A model generated the notes under the pieces. It was not told the origin of the DNA. It made no database searches and was given only the letters and a program-made list of their open reading frames with translations. A stretch of 64,000 nt of DNA from Chionoecetes opilio. Lineage: Eukaryota; Arthropoda; Malacostraca; Decapoda; Majidae. A program made the position numbers and the translations under genes. The stretch lies in assembly GCA_016584305.1 (NCBI GenBank), contig JACEEZ010003874.1:217501-281500 (forward strand), read 5' to 3'. Within the stretch, counting starts at the first letter, position 1. Each line of letters begins with the position of its first letter. Shown here one piece after another: positions 1 through 64,000 of the stretch.

Positions 1-889
1 AGCTGTATTTGACAGCGCCTAAATAATTGATAAAGTTGACTAATATAAATGACAAATATTTTGTTGTGTTATTACTTTAACAACGGAAACAGTGTTAATA
101 TTTCATTTATCATGTCAAAATGGTTAATAATTCATATACATTTCACAATTTAAGTTGCATGATATACCATATATATATATACATATACACAAATTGTGGA
201 CACAAAAACAGACAAAATTGAGACCAGAAATTATTATAGATATAACCAAGGACCTCTCAGAAGCTCTCAGAGCATGAAATTTACAAAAACCCCGAACCCC
301 CAGCTGGGAGGTTCCCTCACTACGCTCGGTCAGCCTCGCTGCGCACGGATGAGTTGGTCGCCCAATTATTTTATTTCAGAGGTTTTTTTCTTTTCTTGTT
401 GACATCCCTTGTTTATTCATAATCATATTATATATTTTTATTGTCTATATATTATGTAATGAACAGTGTTAAGTATGAAGTCTTGAGTGACATGATGGAG
501 AGGGTTTAATGAACACACCTCTAATGGAAGTTATGGGTAAGGTGGATATGTATGAAAGTGTAACTATTGAATTTAATATATGATAAAAATATCTGAGATA
601 GTAGTTTCATGTATTCAATTTGGAAAACTTTATGATTAATGCAACGGCAAAGAGATTTCATTTGCTGTTTTGATTTACTATATTCTAAATTAGCTCTAGG
701 ATCCGATTTCTATTCATTAATACTTTACCAAAGTCTCGTTCGAGTATCACCATTAATATTTCTAATATTAAAGCCGTTATTGTGGTTGCTTTGTAGTACT
801 GTTAAATACACATGACCATTATAGTGATATTCATGGATAATTGCATTCATATCAGTACCTCTGAAATTATTATCGTTTTTTACTTTCAG
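1..889 (+). other. Upstream intron or 5' region, nothing recognised
   Basis: AT-rich sequence ending in the splice acceptor of exon 1. A convincing exon, promoter or repeat was not found. Position 285-355 has a mixed-composition stretch without a recognisable motif. Confidence 0.5.
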
Positions 890-892
890 GTC

Positions 893-54547
<53,655 letters not shown>

Positions 54548-54638
54548 CGGTTGTTACTTCACTTGGTTTTAAAGTTAATGTATCTGACTTTAAAGAAACC
54601 TCCTCATTACTTTTCATTTTGTTATCAAATATACTTTT

Positions 54639-54644
54639 AATAAA
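54639..54644 (+). promoter_or_regulatory. Poly(A) signal AATAAA, proximal
   Basis: Canonical hexamer 92 nt after the stop codon of the terminal exon. Confidence 0.7.
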
Positions 54645-54718
54645 ATTGTAAGTTAGTAAAATTCATATTTTTGGAGCGTGTACAAATGGATATTTTATCA
54701 GACACAACCTTCAAGTAA

Positions 54719-54724
54719 AATAAA
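54719..54724 (+). promoter_or_regulatory. Poly(A) signal AATAAA, distal
   Basis: Second canonical hexamer about 80 nt further on; either could set the 3' end. Confidence 0.55.
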
Positions 54725-56217
54725 GAACCTACATGTGTGCTGACAATTTGTAGATGTTATCAATGCAATATTTCTTTATTCCATTGCCTTGTGTAAACAG
54801 TTTCTATGAGAAATGTTTGGCAAGCCCATGTCTAACATTATCCTTTTCTACCAAATGCCCAAGAAATGTATTCATGGAATGAAAGGGAACAAAAGGTAAT
54901 CAGATATGTGAAATATTACGAAGTATGCTTGTATTACACAAAAGTGAAATGCTGAATGAGAAAAATGGATGAGGAGAGAATTATTAAGAAAATATTAAGA
55001 TGACAGATAGTGAAAGAGGGAGGGGAAAACCAAGTAAAGGATGGAGAAATGGTTCCAAGGAGGCTTTGAGACCGAGTCTGAGCATCCTTGAGTTTAAAAG
55101 GTATGTGTGGAGCAGAGTGAGGTGGAGTCTATGGGAGCGACGCACCACTGAGCCGAGGCGCCGCGGCACCTGGAAGCAGCGGGGAGGCCACTGCCAGGGT
55201 GGCCTGGTGGTAGAGACATCTTGGGGTAACATTTCAACAAACGGTCAAACAAATGCACCACTGACTAAAAAGACCAATGATGTGTATATTTGAGTATGGG
55301 TATATTGAAGTATGTATATGTTTATATACAGGCATTCATGCACATATGTATATCATGTAGATGTTATAAAAAGATGTGGTTAACTTATGTTTAGAAAAAA
55401 GAATAGGAATATAATGCTGTAAGAGGATGAATTTGAGTGAAAGAAGTGTGTGGAAAATATTGCTGTCTAATTTATTCATCTGTTTATGTATTCAATTTAT
55501 ATTTTTGTTTATTATTATTTTATACCGAAGGCCTTCTCCCAGACGGGTGGGGTGGCACTGGACTCAGCAGCTTGTACACAAAAATATTAAGTAAGCAGCC
55601 TTAATATACATTTTGAATATACAAAATGTTTTTCTAGAAACCTGATATTTTTTCCATAAATAAGATTTTTAAATATCTTACTTTAAGAATAATCAAATTT
55701 TACAATCAAGTAAATCCTGTAAAAATAACATTTCAGAAAAGAAAAAGTATATGTTTGCAAAAGTCTGTACCATATGTTTCAAACACCTTTTGCTCACATA
55801 TTCATTCTCTGCAATATTTGTTATTTTTATATCACTTTCCTGCCTCCACTCCACTTTTTTTTCCCATGATGAAATGTGCATTTAGGCTTAAACCACTGTA
55901 TACCCACCCCATTACCCATACTCACACACGCCCGCACATACACTCATCTGTTTTTGGGGGTTGAGTCAGATGTTGATATTTGTTTTGCTGTTTGAAATCT
56001 GTCACCCCAAGATTCCTCCACAAGCAGTCCCCATTGTCATCATGAAATCATGCTATTTCTCTTCACTATTACCTATTGCCCCATTTATAGGTTACAGTTT
56101 TCTGTAACCATTTTGTTGTAAGATTGCTTTTTGTTCATAATTTCATGTGCGTGGCCCTCAACATTGTGGTAGAAGCTCCAACATTTTACTCCCTTTACGT
56201 CCAAATGTATGAGGCAC
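54725..56217. other. Intergenic, nothing recognised
   Basis: AT-rich sequence after the poly(A) signals. The open frame at 55000-55293 has no recognisable similarity. Confidence 0.5.
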
Positions 56218-56220
56218 TAA

Positions 56221-56646
56221 GGGCCACACACACCGGCCACTTTCCAGTGGACGGTAGCTGCCAATTTTTTGTGGGGAGAAATAAAACTTGTGTTTCTATG
56301 GAAGCCCACACATAAGCCTTTTCTTTTTTGAGGCTGCCCAAAAAAAAATGGGTGACTGGGGTCCATTTTACCCGCCACGCCATGAAAAAATTTGGGTCAA
56401 CATTCATACAGAGTAAAGTTGATCTCTTAAGAAGCCTAGGGGTGATAACAGGGTGCACCCAGTATATTTTCTAATGTTTTTCTATTCTCGAAAAATCCAT
56501 GATGATTTCCACATCATGCAGTTCGCCTGTGGTTGCCATGAAAAAGTGGCGCGTGTTCGGGAGGGGCGTCCCACTCCACTTTTGCTTGGCGTCGCATAAA
56601 CGTGGCAGCCACCGTCCACGGAACAGTGGCCCGTGTGTGGGTGCCC
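56221..56646. mobile_element. PIF/Harbinger-type MITE (426 bp)
   Basis: GGGCCACACACACCGGCCAC at the left, GGCCCGTGTGTGGGTGCCC at the right, TAA on both sides (56218-56220, 56647-56649). A 3-bp TWA target and GGGC-type TIRs fit PIF/Harbinger. Non-coding. Confidence 0.7.
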
Positions 56647-56839
56647 TAACAAAAGTTAGCTATGATGGTATGAAGAGCCGGGATATTTTTTTTGGTACGA
56701 GCACATTTATATTTATTTTTGCTATAATTATTAGATTTGAAGTAACCTCCTGTCAGTGTGTGGAGCAAGGTAAGAGGACAGCATAGTTAGCCGGGTCCCT
56801 ACACCTAAGATAGCATGTTGAAACACTGAAAATCCACAT

Positions 56840-56964
56840 TCCTACATGTGATGATGTCATCCACTGGAAATCCCACATTCCTACATGTGATGACGTCATC
56901 TACTGGAAATCCAACATTCCTACATGTGTTGACGTCATCAGTATTCTGGTGCGAGGTATATAAA
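56840..56964 (+). promoter_or_regulatory. Candidate promoter: three 39-bp-spaced CRE-like sites and a TATA box
   Basis: TGATGTCA at 56852 and TGACGTCA (CREB/ATF consensus) at 56891 and 56930, spaced exactly 39 bp within a 39-bp repeat that also has ACATGT; then TATATAAA at 56957-56964. Sites of this kind next to a TATA box are typical of a pol II core promoter. Confidence 0.55.
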
Positions 56965-56986
56965 AGATTTTGCAACTTCTTCTAAG

Positions 56987-57012
56987 AAGAGACTTTCTTT
57001 GTCTTCATGTTG
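56987..57012 (+). other. Possible first exon of the next gene
   Basis: About 30 nt after the TATA box begins a short stretch with ATG at 57007-57009, one further codon (TTG) and a consensus donor GTGAGT at 57013. If real, coding continues outside or further along the window; no second exon was identified. Confidence 0.3.
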
Positions 57013-57457
57013 GTGAGTGCTGCTTAGGTTACACTATAATTAACATAACATTGAACTATGGATTTGAGGAGTTTTTGGTTTCCATGCTATTGTAGACACT
57101 TCGAAGATCTACACAACAGACTGTCAAGTAAACCATCTTCCTCACCTAAATACCAGGAAAGAATTGGCTCGTAAAACTAAATTAAATACAAGCCACGCCA
57201 AGGTCGCCATGCCTCACACTTCATGATGTTGCATAACCCAAGAAGGTTATATAGGAGGAGGCGGCATGCCACACATTCCCTGTGCTATCGGGTGAAGCCG
57301 CTCGCCCCGCCCCAATGCGAGGAGATTGACTCAAAATATTGCGATTTCACGCATCGAATCATTTCACTTTCAGGCTTTCTATCTAATTGATAAACAAAAA
57401 TAAATTGAAAATATGACTGCCTAGATTAACATCTAGACTTTCTTTATTGACTATATA

Positions 57458-58478
57458 CAGTCGGCGCAAAAAAACTAGGACGCTAAAAAAATTAGGGCGG
57501 GAATGATGTCCTTAGCTATTTTGACAATTTTGGTGGGAGCGATTGAATTTTTTAACGTTTTTTGTTTATCTGGCAGTGCGTTAGTGTGTGTGCTGTAGAT
57601 TCCTCGCTGCTGCCCGCTCTGTATCTTCCAAGTCATCATAGGAAGAGGTTGTTGTGTTTGGTTCTCCAACCTTCCTACACCCCCCATTCGCCCCTCCATC
57701 TTCTACCGCCTCCTCCAGGTCTACTAAAGCTTTATGCCGGGCAAAACTCTATCCATTGTGAAGAAGACATATAGTAACCTTGTATCGAAGTGGTAAAACA
57801 ATTGGCCAGATAGCGAGGGAGATGTGTGTTTCCAAACATACCGTCTCGGTGTGGTGCAGGCAAGCGCAAGATGGCGAGTTAGAGACTGTTTTGGCGTGGA
57901 AGAAAGGGTCAGGGCGACCAGGAAAAACTTTAAAGAAGACTGATCAACTGCTCAAAATGATTGTTGATGTCAATAATAATTTTGAGCGGTTGATCAGTCT
58001 TTGAAGATTTTCCTGGTCGCCCTGACCCTTTCTTTCACGCCAAAACAGTCTCTAACTCACCATCTTGCACCCGCTTGCACCACACCGAGACGGTACGTTT
58101 GGAAACACACATCTCCCTCGCTATCTGGCCAATTGTTTTCCAACTTCGATACAAGGTTACCATATGTGTCTTCTTCACAATGGATAGAGATTTGCCCGGC
58201 ATAATGCTTTAGTAGACCTGGAGGAGGCGGTAGAAGATGGAGGGGCGAATGGGGGTGTAGGAAGGTTGGAGAACCAAACACAACAACCTCTACCTATGAT
58301 GACTTGGAAGATACAGAGCGGGCAGCAGCTAGGAATCTACAGCAGACACCCTGACGCACTGCCAGATATACAAAAAAAGATAAAAAATGACATCGATCCC
58401 ACCAAAAGTGGCAAAAAAGCGAAGGACGTTATTCCAGTTCTAGGTTTTCTGGTGTCCTAAGTTTTTTTGCGCCGCCTG
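57458..58478. mobile_element. Tc1-derived palindrome with two HTH halves
   Basis: CAGTCGGCGCAAAAAAACTA at the left, mirrored at the right (TTTTTTTGCGCCGCCTG), TA at 57456-57457 and 58479-58480. Arms meet near 57985. The left arm encodes MYRSGKTIGQIAREMCVSKH, then TVSVWCRQAQDGELE and GSGRPGKTLKKTDQLL, a Tc1-type helix-turn-helix with GRP linker; the right arm carries the same sequence inverted. No DDE domain. Confidence 0.8.
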
Positions 58479-58755
58479 TATATCATAGAATAACATTCCC
58501 ATTGCCTCATTATTCAAGGAAGTAACACGGTTTTCTTTCGTACACCGCACAAATATGCACTGGTTTTCTTCGAAAATAAGAACATTTTGCATTACTTCCT
58601 AATTAAAGTAAATTTCAAATGTATAATGATCAATACTGTGCATATTAAACAAAGAAAATACTTCACCAAGGGTAAAGACGTGTCCTTCGAAGTGGTTGCT
58701 AGCATGACCAGTCAGATAGGATGGCGAGTCATCATGGCTCCATATATGTGCCATA

Positions 58756-59553
58756 CAGTAAACCCTTCATGCTCGCGGGTTTCAGGCTCGCGGATTTGAT
58801 TACTCGCGGGTTTTCAACCCTTTTTTTTGGTCCTTTTTTTTTTTTCTCCCTTCCAATTGCTTGCTCTCTACAGGGGCCTTATCCGCCCATGTATGGAGTA
58901 TGTCTCACATGTTTGGGAAGGATCCACTCATACAGCTCTCCTAAACAGGGTTGAGTCAAAAGCTTTTCGTCTCATCAACTCCTCTCCTCTGACTGACTGT
59001 CTTCAATCTTTAAATCACCGCCGCAATATTGCTTCTCTTGCTCTCTTCTACCGTTATTTTCATGCTCACTGCTCTTCTGAACTTGCTAACTGCATGCCTC
59101 CCCCCCTCCCGTGGCCTTGCTGCACAAGACTTTCTATTCATTCTCATCCCTATTCTGTCCATCTTCCTAATGCAAGAGTTAATCAGTATCTTTACTCTTT
59201 CATCCCTTTCATTGGTAAACTCTGGAACTCTCTTCCTGTTTCTATTTTTCCACTTTCCTATGACTTAAATCTTTTCAAGAGAAGAGTAACAAGACACTTC
59301 CCGAACTAAATTGGCTCACCCCTCTGTTTTTATTTTATTCTCTTACTGTCTTCTTTATAGGGACTGGCGACTAAGCGGGCTTTGTGTTACCCATTTTTGA
59401 TGTGCCCTTGGCCAGCTCCTGGTGATGTAAAAAAAAAAAAAAAAAACAAACAAAACTATTGGGTTAATGAATGAGTAATGTCATGCTCGCGGATTTACGA
59501 TACTCGCGGGTGTCTCTGTTCCCTAACCCCCCGCGAGCATCAAGGGTTTATTG
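58756..59553. mobile_element. TA-flanked MITE carrying a LINE 3' end
   Basis: CAGTAAACCCTTCATGCTCG / CGAGCATCAAGGGTTTATTG TIRs with TA at 58754-58755 and 59554-59555; subterminal CTCGCGG motifs. Its interior is a LINE tail (58840-59440). Confidence 0.85.
58840..59440 (+). pseudogene. LINE 3' end (same family as 25.5-28.9 kb)
   Basis: Encodes FQLLALYRGLIRPCMEYVSH and ends DLNLFKRRVTRHFPN, then a 3' UTR (GGGACTGGCGACTAAGCGGG) and poly-A. Closely matches 28360-28935; 5'-truncated. Confidence 0.85.
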
Positions 59554-59839
59554 TACCTACTTTGACCATGGTCATATCCATATCCATATGGGTATGACAA
59601 GTGCCTTACCTTCAAGGGTATATTAGGTTACCTATATAAGGGTTACCTTCATATCATTCAATTCAAGAGGTGATCAGTCTTGTGTAATGTGTATTCTTGG
59701 CGACTTAATTCTAGCTACTTTTTTCTTCACATTTTCCGTGGGTGATTTGGGGATGATCCGTACGATTTTTTTTCAAAATTGTGTAAAAAAGAGAATGGAG
59801 TCAAAGCTGGAAAATTTTATTATGCATGACAAAATATAA

Positions 59840-61440
59840 CCCTTTGACTCAATCAATCGATCATTGGGGGCATACGCCGGGGGGCGCGTCGCCTCGCCCA
59901 CCCTACGACGCCACTCCCGGGGTTCGCCACGCGCGAGTTCCCATGCAGGCTCCCTTCCCATACCAAGCAACTCCTGACAGGAAGCATCAATTTGCCCCAG
60001 CCACGAGCCGTGTGGGTGCCCCCTTGGCCCCCTCCATGCCGAATTGTCTCTTACAGATTCAACCCGATGGGAAGGATCGGTTTTAGGGTAGCGTGCCACA
60101 TGCCCATATAGCCGAAGTTGGCGCTGACGGACTATGCAGGTAATAAGCCTCGATTCAGTCTCAAGGTGCAATCGCTGGTTTCACGCGTAATCATCCCAGC
60201 GATACCCCATGATTCTGCGAAGACACTTATTACCAAAGGCATCGATTTGCCTCTTCAAGTTGCTATTTAGTGTCCATGTCTCACAACCATAGAGTAAGAC
60301 AGGGATCACAAGCGACTTGGGAGATCCGGATCTTTGTCCTCCTGCACAGGTACCGACAATGCCAAATACTCCTGCTGAGCGAGTCCATAACACCGTGGGC
60401 TATGCCAATCCGCCGTAAGACTTCTTGACGTGACCCGCTGTCATTGTGGACTGCGCTACCAAGGTATGTAAAACTTACCAAGATCTCAATGTCCTCGCCA
60501 CACGCATGAACAGACTGTACTGCTTCATCTAGTAAGTCTCCAAACACCTGGACCTTGGTCTTGAGCCAGGAGACCAAGTCCCAAAGGCTTTGCCTCCGCA
60601 TGCAGCGCCTCGAGAGCCATCACCAGGACCTCCAGCGACTCGGCAAAGATTACTGCATCATCGGCAAAAACAAGATCAGTATTCTTGGTGTTGCCGAGGG
60701 ATGCTCCACAATCACTGATCTACAACTTTGCCCAATACCCAGTCCATACAAGTGTTGAATAGTGATGGGGCAAGGACGCACCCTTGCCTCACAACCTGTA
60801 TTTACAGGAAAGAAGTTGGATACACCTGCCCCACACTTCACAGCACACTCAGTCCCAGAGTACAGACCAGTCATCAAACCAATAGTCCTTGCAGGAATCC
60901 CGTGAAGTCGCAGAAGATCCCAGAGTGACTCACGATGCACTGAGTCAGACGCCTTCTTGAGATCAACATAGGCTGCAAGCATCCCCTGTCGAAACTCACT
61001 TTGGCGTTCCACCAGGACACAGTCCGTTGTTGACTTACTAGGCATGAACCCAGACTGCTGAGGTCTCTGATGCTTCAGCAGATGACTGCAGATCCGTATC
61101 AGCAATAGATGGGCAAGCACCTTGCCTGGCACGCTGAGCAGTGTAATACCGCGGTAATTGTTGCAGTCCTGACGGTCCCCTTTCCCTTTCCAGATAGGGA
61201 CGACCAGCCCATTTTTCCAGTCAGGAGGAATGGTACCTGATTGCCACACGGCAGTCAGGACAGCATGCAACCCGCGGATCATGGCCTCACTTAGAGGAGT
61301 TCCGCACTGATATTACAGACACCAGCTGCCTTTCCACCCCTCAACTTTGCTACAGCCTCTCTGACTTCATCAGAAGAGAGGGTGCGGTTTCGTCAATGGG
61401 AGGATCGACATCCACTATACCTGTAACCTTTGACTACAAT
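59840..61440 (-). pseudogene. RTE-type LINE, 5'-truncated and frameshifted
   Basis: On -: GGKAAGVCNISVELL-like start (about 61340), IPPDWKNGLVVPIWKGKGD and NNYRGITLLSVPGK (61100-61220), AAYVDLKKASDSVHRESLW (60930-60990), a FADDAVIFAESLE box near 60650, FTYLGSAVHNDSGS (60440), then LRLYGHVARYPKTDPSHR and a tail ending RPPAYAPND (59850). This order is that of RTE-clade reverse transcriptase; FADD is intact but frames are broken, so the copy is dead. Confidence 0.85.
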
Positions 61441-61629
61441 GTGTATAATGCACAACTCTGGGAGCATTTTACAAGTAGGTGAAACATTGGCCTAAATTTT
61501 TTTTCTCATTGTACGGATTGTCCACAGGTGTAGATGATCCATACAGATATAGATATCAAAAAGTAAAAAAATCATTTATAATTTTAAATGAAGGCAAACC
61601 TTAATAGCAACATATTTCATGAAGGGGAG

Positions 61630-61745
61630 CGTCCGGCTAGAATTGGGTATGCCATATCTACATGGTGCCTGCCCCCCTCCACTCTGTGCCCTGGCACACC
61701 TTTCTAAATGTTCAAAGCACTATTTATCTGTTATTATCCCCCCCC
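61630..61745. repeat. Module of the composite repeat (inverted relative to 41800-41985)
   Basis: GGGAGCGTCCGGCTAGAATT, then TGGGTATGCCATATCTACAT and CACCTTTCTAAATGTTC, the reverse complement of the 41800-41985 module. Confidence 0.75.
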
Positions 61746-62804
61746 CTTCAAACTTTTATGGCTAAGACACGTCATAGTGGTGTTCATTTCACCGTTTCAA
61801 TATTTTTGTTATTTGCCTATTGTGATTTTTTTATGCTTTTTTGAAAAAAATGTTCAAAAATTTCAAAACATATATCAAACAAAAATCACAGTTCATAGAT
61901 ATAACAACAACAACGTTACAGTCGTTTGAAGAACAATGATTGTTCTTGCTTTTAGCTTTTGTTTGAATGCAATCAACCAAACACTTGCTGAGAAATAGAA
62001 TTTTGAACATAGAAAACTTAAGTTTTGAGATACAGGCCGATGAAGTTTGTCCATCGATCGCACACCTGTAATGCCAAAACATGATGTGATTTAAGTTATA
62101 CTTTATTGTTTTTTAGGATTATTTTCATCTTTATAATAAATTGACATGTATTTATAGCAAATCAGGCTCCTAGTCCCCCCCCCCCCCCCCCCCCATGCCC
62201 TCGCTCAAGGCCAGGTATTATCTTTTCAGAGTTGCCCAGACTCCTCACTGGCTAGGAAAATGATGTGAACTTAGAAGTCACCAGGTGCTTAGTGTTCTTA
62301 TATTTGTTCTTTCTTTTTGGTTTTGGGTTGTAGCTTGCCTTTGCTGTGCCTTCTTCTTTCTTTGTCTTGTGAGAGGGATTATCTTAGTGCCTTCGAGTTG
62401 ACTTTGAAGGATTTCAGCAGACTTGCCTTCTGATAACCGAAGTTATGGTTCAATATTGCTGACTGCAACAAACAGTAGTCTTTTGAAGCCAGCAAACTTA
62501 GCTTTCCGTGCACTTGACCACATCTTGCTGTGGAAGCTCTCATTTGCGTTCTGTGTCAGTCCACAGACACATCTCTCCAGGATGTCACGCGATATAGGGG
62601 GGTAGTAAGTGGGGGTAGGGTGGGGGGAACCATCAATAACTACGGAATCATAAGGAATTTTGTGCTAAAACTTCGTAATTATACCAAAGACACACTACAA
62701 CAAGATACCTCACTCGCGGTCAGTAGAAGTCAGACTAACGAGCTCTGGTAGAAGGGGGGTAAGGGTAACGTATAAGGGAGGAAATATATTTACAAAATTT
62801 AATA

Positions 62805-62945
62805 CAGGGAGGTCCCGTTATACGAGCATTCGGTATACGAGAATCTGATGATACGAGATGTGTAAATTAGGGTATTTTCAATATACGAGATCGAAAATTC
62901 AATGATACGACATTCAAACCGGGGTGAGTAAAATTATCAAGTTAA
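62805..62945. mobile_element. End fragment of the 31.4-35.1 kb TIR element family
   Basis: ACAGGGAGGTCCCGTTATAC with TACGAGAATCTGATGATACGAG matches the right end of the 3.76-kb element in reverse. Confidence 0.75.
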
Positions 62946-62989
62946 AAATGCGCGCCCTACCACTCTCGGGCTGGACAAAGGGGGATTTG

Positions 62990-63215
62990 GTTGACCCCAG
63001 TGAGGTCACCCCTAGCAAGCCGTGACCTGAAGGGTAATTAAGCATATGGCGCGGCCTGACATTTAGGGGTAATTAACAGGTGTGCGGCCCCAACCTTGGG
63101 ACCGCAGTCAGGTCACCCCTAGCAAGGCGTGACCTGAAGGGTAATTAAGCATATGGCGCGGCCTGACCTTTAGGGGTAATTAGCAGGTGTGTGGCCCCAA
63201 CCTTGGGACTGCTAC
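62990..63215. repeat. ~112-bp tandem duplication
   Basis: The block CAGTGAGGTCACCCCTAGCA to AACCTTGGGACCG is repeated once with few changes. Confidence 0.85.
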
Positions 63216-63284
63216 ACTACCTTCTCTTGTATCACTCGGCGTCCCCTACATTACAACGTCTTTTTTGCTTGTTATGCATGTTTT

Positions 63285-63990
63285 ATGTTTAGCTAGCCGC
63301 AAAGCCGCCCTCCGGGCGGCCTTTTTGGCTAGCTCCTGCGGAGGGCTATTGGTGGGCCCTTGGCCCACCACCTGTGTTTGGTGGGCCTTCGGCCCACTCG
63401 GCAGACTCTCCAGATAGCCCCTTCTAACTTTAATGAAATCATGGATGTAGAAATGTATGTATTAACGCTAACCCATTCACATCATAGCCCCTTCTAACTT
63501 TCCTGAAAGCAAAGCCGCCCTCTGGGCGGACTTTTTGGCTAGCTCCTGCGGAGGGCTATTGGTGGGCCTTCGGCCCACCACCTGTGTTTGGTGGGCCGAA
63601 GCCCACCAAACACAGACTCTCCAGATAGACCCATTACCCACCACCTCGGCCCACCAAACACAAGACTCTTCAGATAGCCCCTTCTAACTTTCCTGAAATG
63701 TATGTATTCCCCCCACCCATTCACTCACCCATTACTCATCACCCCCCACCCATTCACTCACCCATTACCCATCACCACACACCCATTCACTCACCCATTA
63801 CCCATCACCCCCTACCTATTCCCTCACCCATCACCCCCCACCCATTCACTCACCCATCACCCCACACCCATTACCCATCACCCCACCCATTCATTCACCT
63901 ATTACCCATCACCCTACATCAAGGTTTCCTCAATTCTCACAACCCACTTTTTTTTCTTCACAGTTCTCGCTAATAGGCTGCTAAAAAAAA
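63285..63990. repeat. Composite repeat, inverted copy, with duplicated hairpin block
   Basis: AGCCGCAAAGCCGCCCTCCG with GGTGGGCCTTCGGCCCACC-type hairpins (63295-63430, duplicated at 63505-63610), then CCCATTACCCATCACC minisatellite (63710-63915) and TTAGCAGCCTATTAGCG-type end in reverse (63955-63985). Continues to the window end. Confidence 0.8.
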
Positions 63991-64000
63991 AAGAAAAAAA

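Noticed and set aside
812..892. Upstream in-frame Met at 812 as start codon
   Set aside because: The stretch before 890 is the polypyrimidine end of an intron, with acceptor AG at 888-889.
55000..55293. 97-codon frame RGKPSKGWRNGSKEAL
   Set aside because: No recognisable family, no promoter or splice context, and isolated in intergenic sequence.
56221..56646. Part of the candidate promoter as a functional enhancer
   Set aside because: It is bounded by TIRs and TAA duplications and is better explained as a MITE; no regulatory motif stands out.

Overview
The window looks like nuclear DNA from an arthropod, most likely a crustacean (probably a decapod). The evidence is: GT-AG introns up to about 11 kb in a single gene; very long (TA)n, (CA)n and other microsatellites; a short TTAGG-type (CCTAA) tract; and dense insertions of Penelope-like, RTE, CR1 and Jockey/CR1-like LINEs, pogo/Tigger-like, Tc1, piggyBac and PIF/Harbinger elements. 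The species call is inference; no sequence search was possible.

One host gene on the + strand fills positions 890-54547. I assembled it by hand from 12 exons whose splice sites and phases chain from an ATG at 893 to a TAA at 54545-54547. It would encode about 3,380 residues: a long acidic, Ser-rich N-terminal half with many SUMO-type psi-K-x-E motifs; a Pro/Ser-rich middle with a 14-residue tandem repeat; a U1/matrin-type C2H2 zinc finger; an RS-like Arg/Ser segment; and a C-terminal part with a conserved-looking Trp/Arg-rich start and an 11-residue DGPRPPYDSIR repeat. This points to a nuclear, probably RNA-associated protein. It resembles, from memory only, insect proteins annotated as uncharacterized CG7065-like. 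Exon 2 carries two apparent -1 frameshifts, which may be assembly errors or real lesions.

The introns and the 3' flank are mostly mobile DNA. Intron 1 has a palindromic Penelope-like fragment and a dead Tc1. Intron 2 has a foldback element and a possible cryptic exon with an early stop. Introns 3 and 4 have TA-flanked elements carrying tRNA-derived SINEs and long microsatellites. Intron 7 has a broken LINE split by a 731-bp MITE. Intron 9 has a 3.8-kb element with an unfamiliar transposase-like gene, a 4.7-kb inverted-repeat structure, piggyBac and a Penelope-like fragment that contains a near-complete hammerhead ribozyme. Intron 11 has nested TA-flanked elements and a 39-bp minisatellite of about 17 units.

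Downstream of the gene, 54.7-64 kb is intergenic or part of another gene. Three 39-bp-spaced CRE-like sites followed by a TATA box at 56957 and a short ATG-bearing exon with a splice donor at 57012/57013 could be the start of the next + strand gene. The rest is a Tc1-derived palindrome, a MITE carrying a LINE 3' end, a 5'-truncated RTE LINE on the - strand, and a hairpin-rich composite repeat that also occurs inverted in intron 9.
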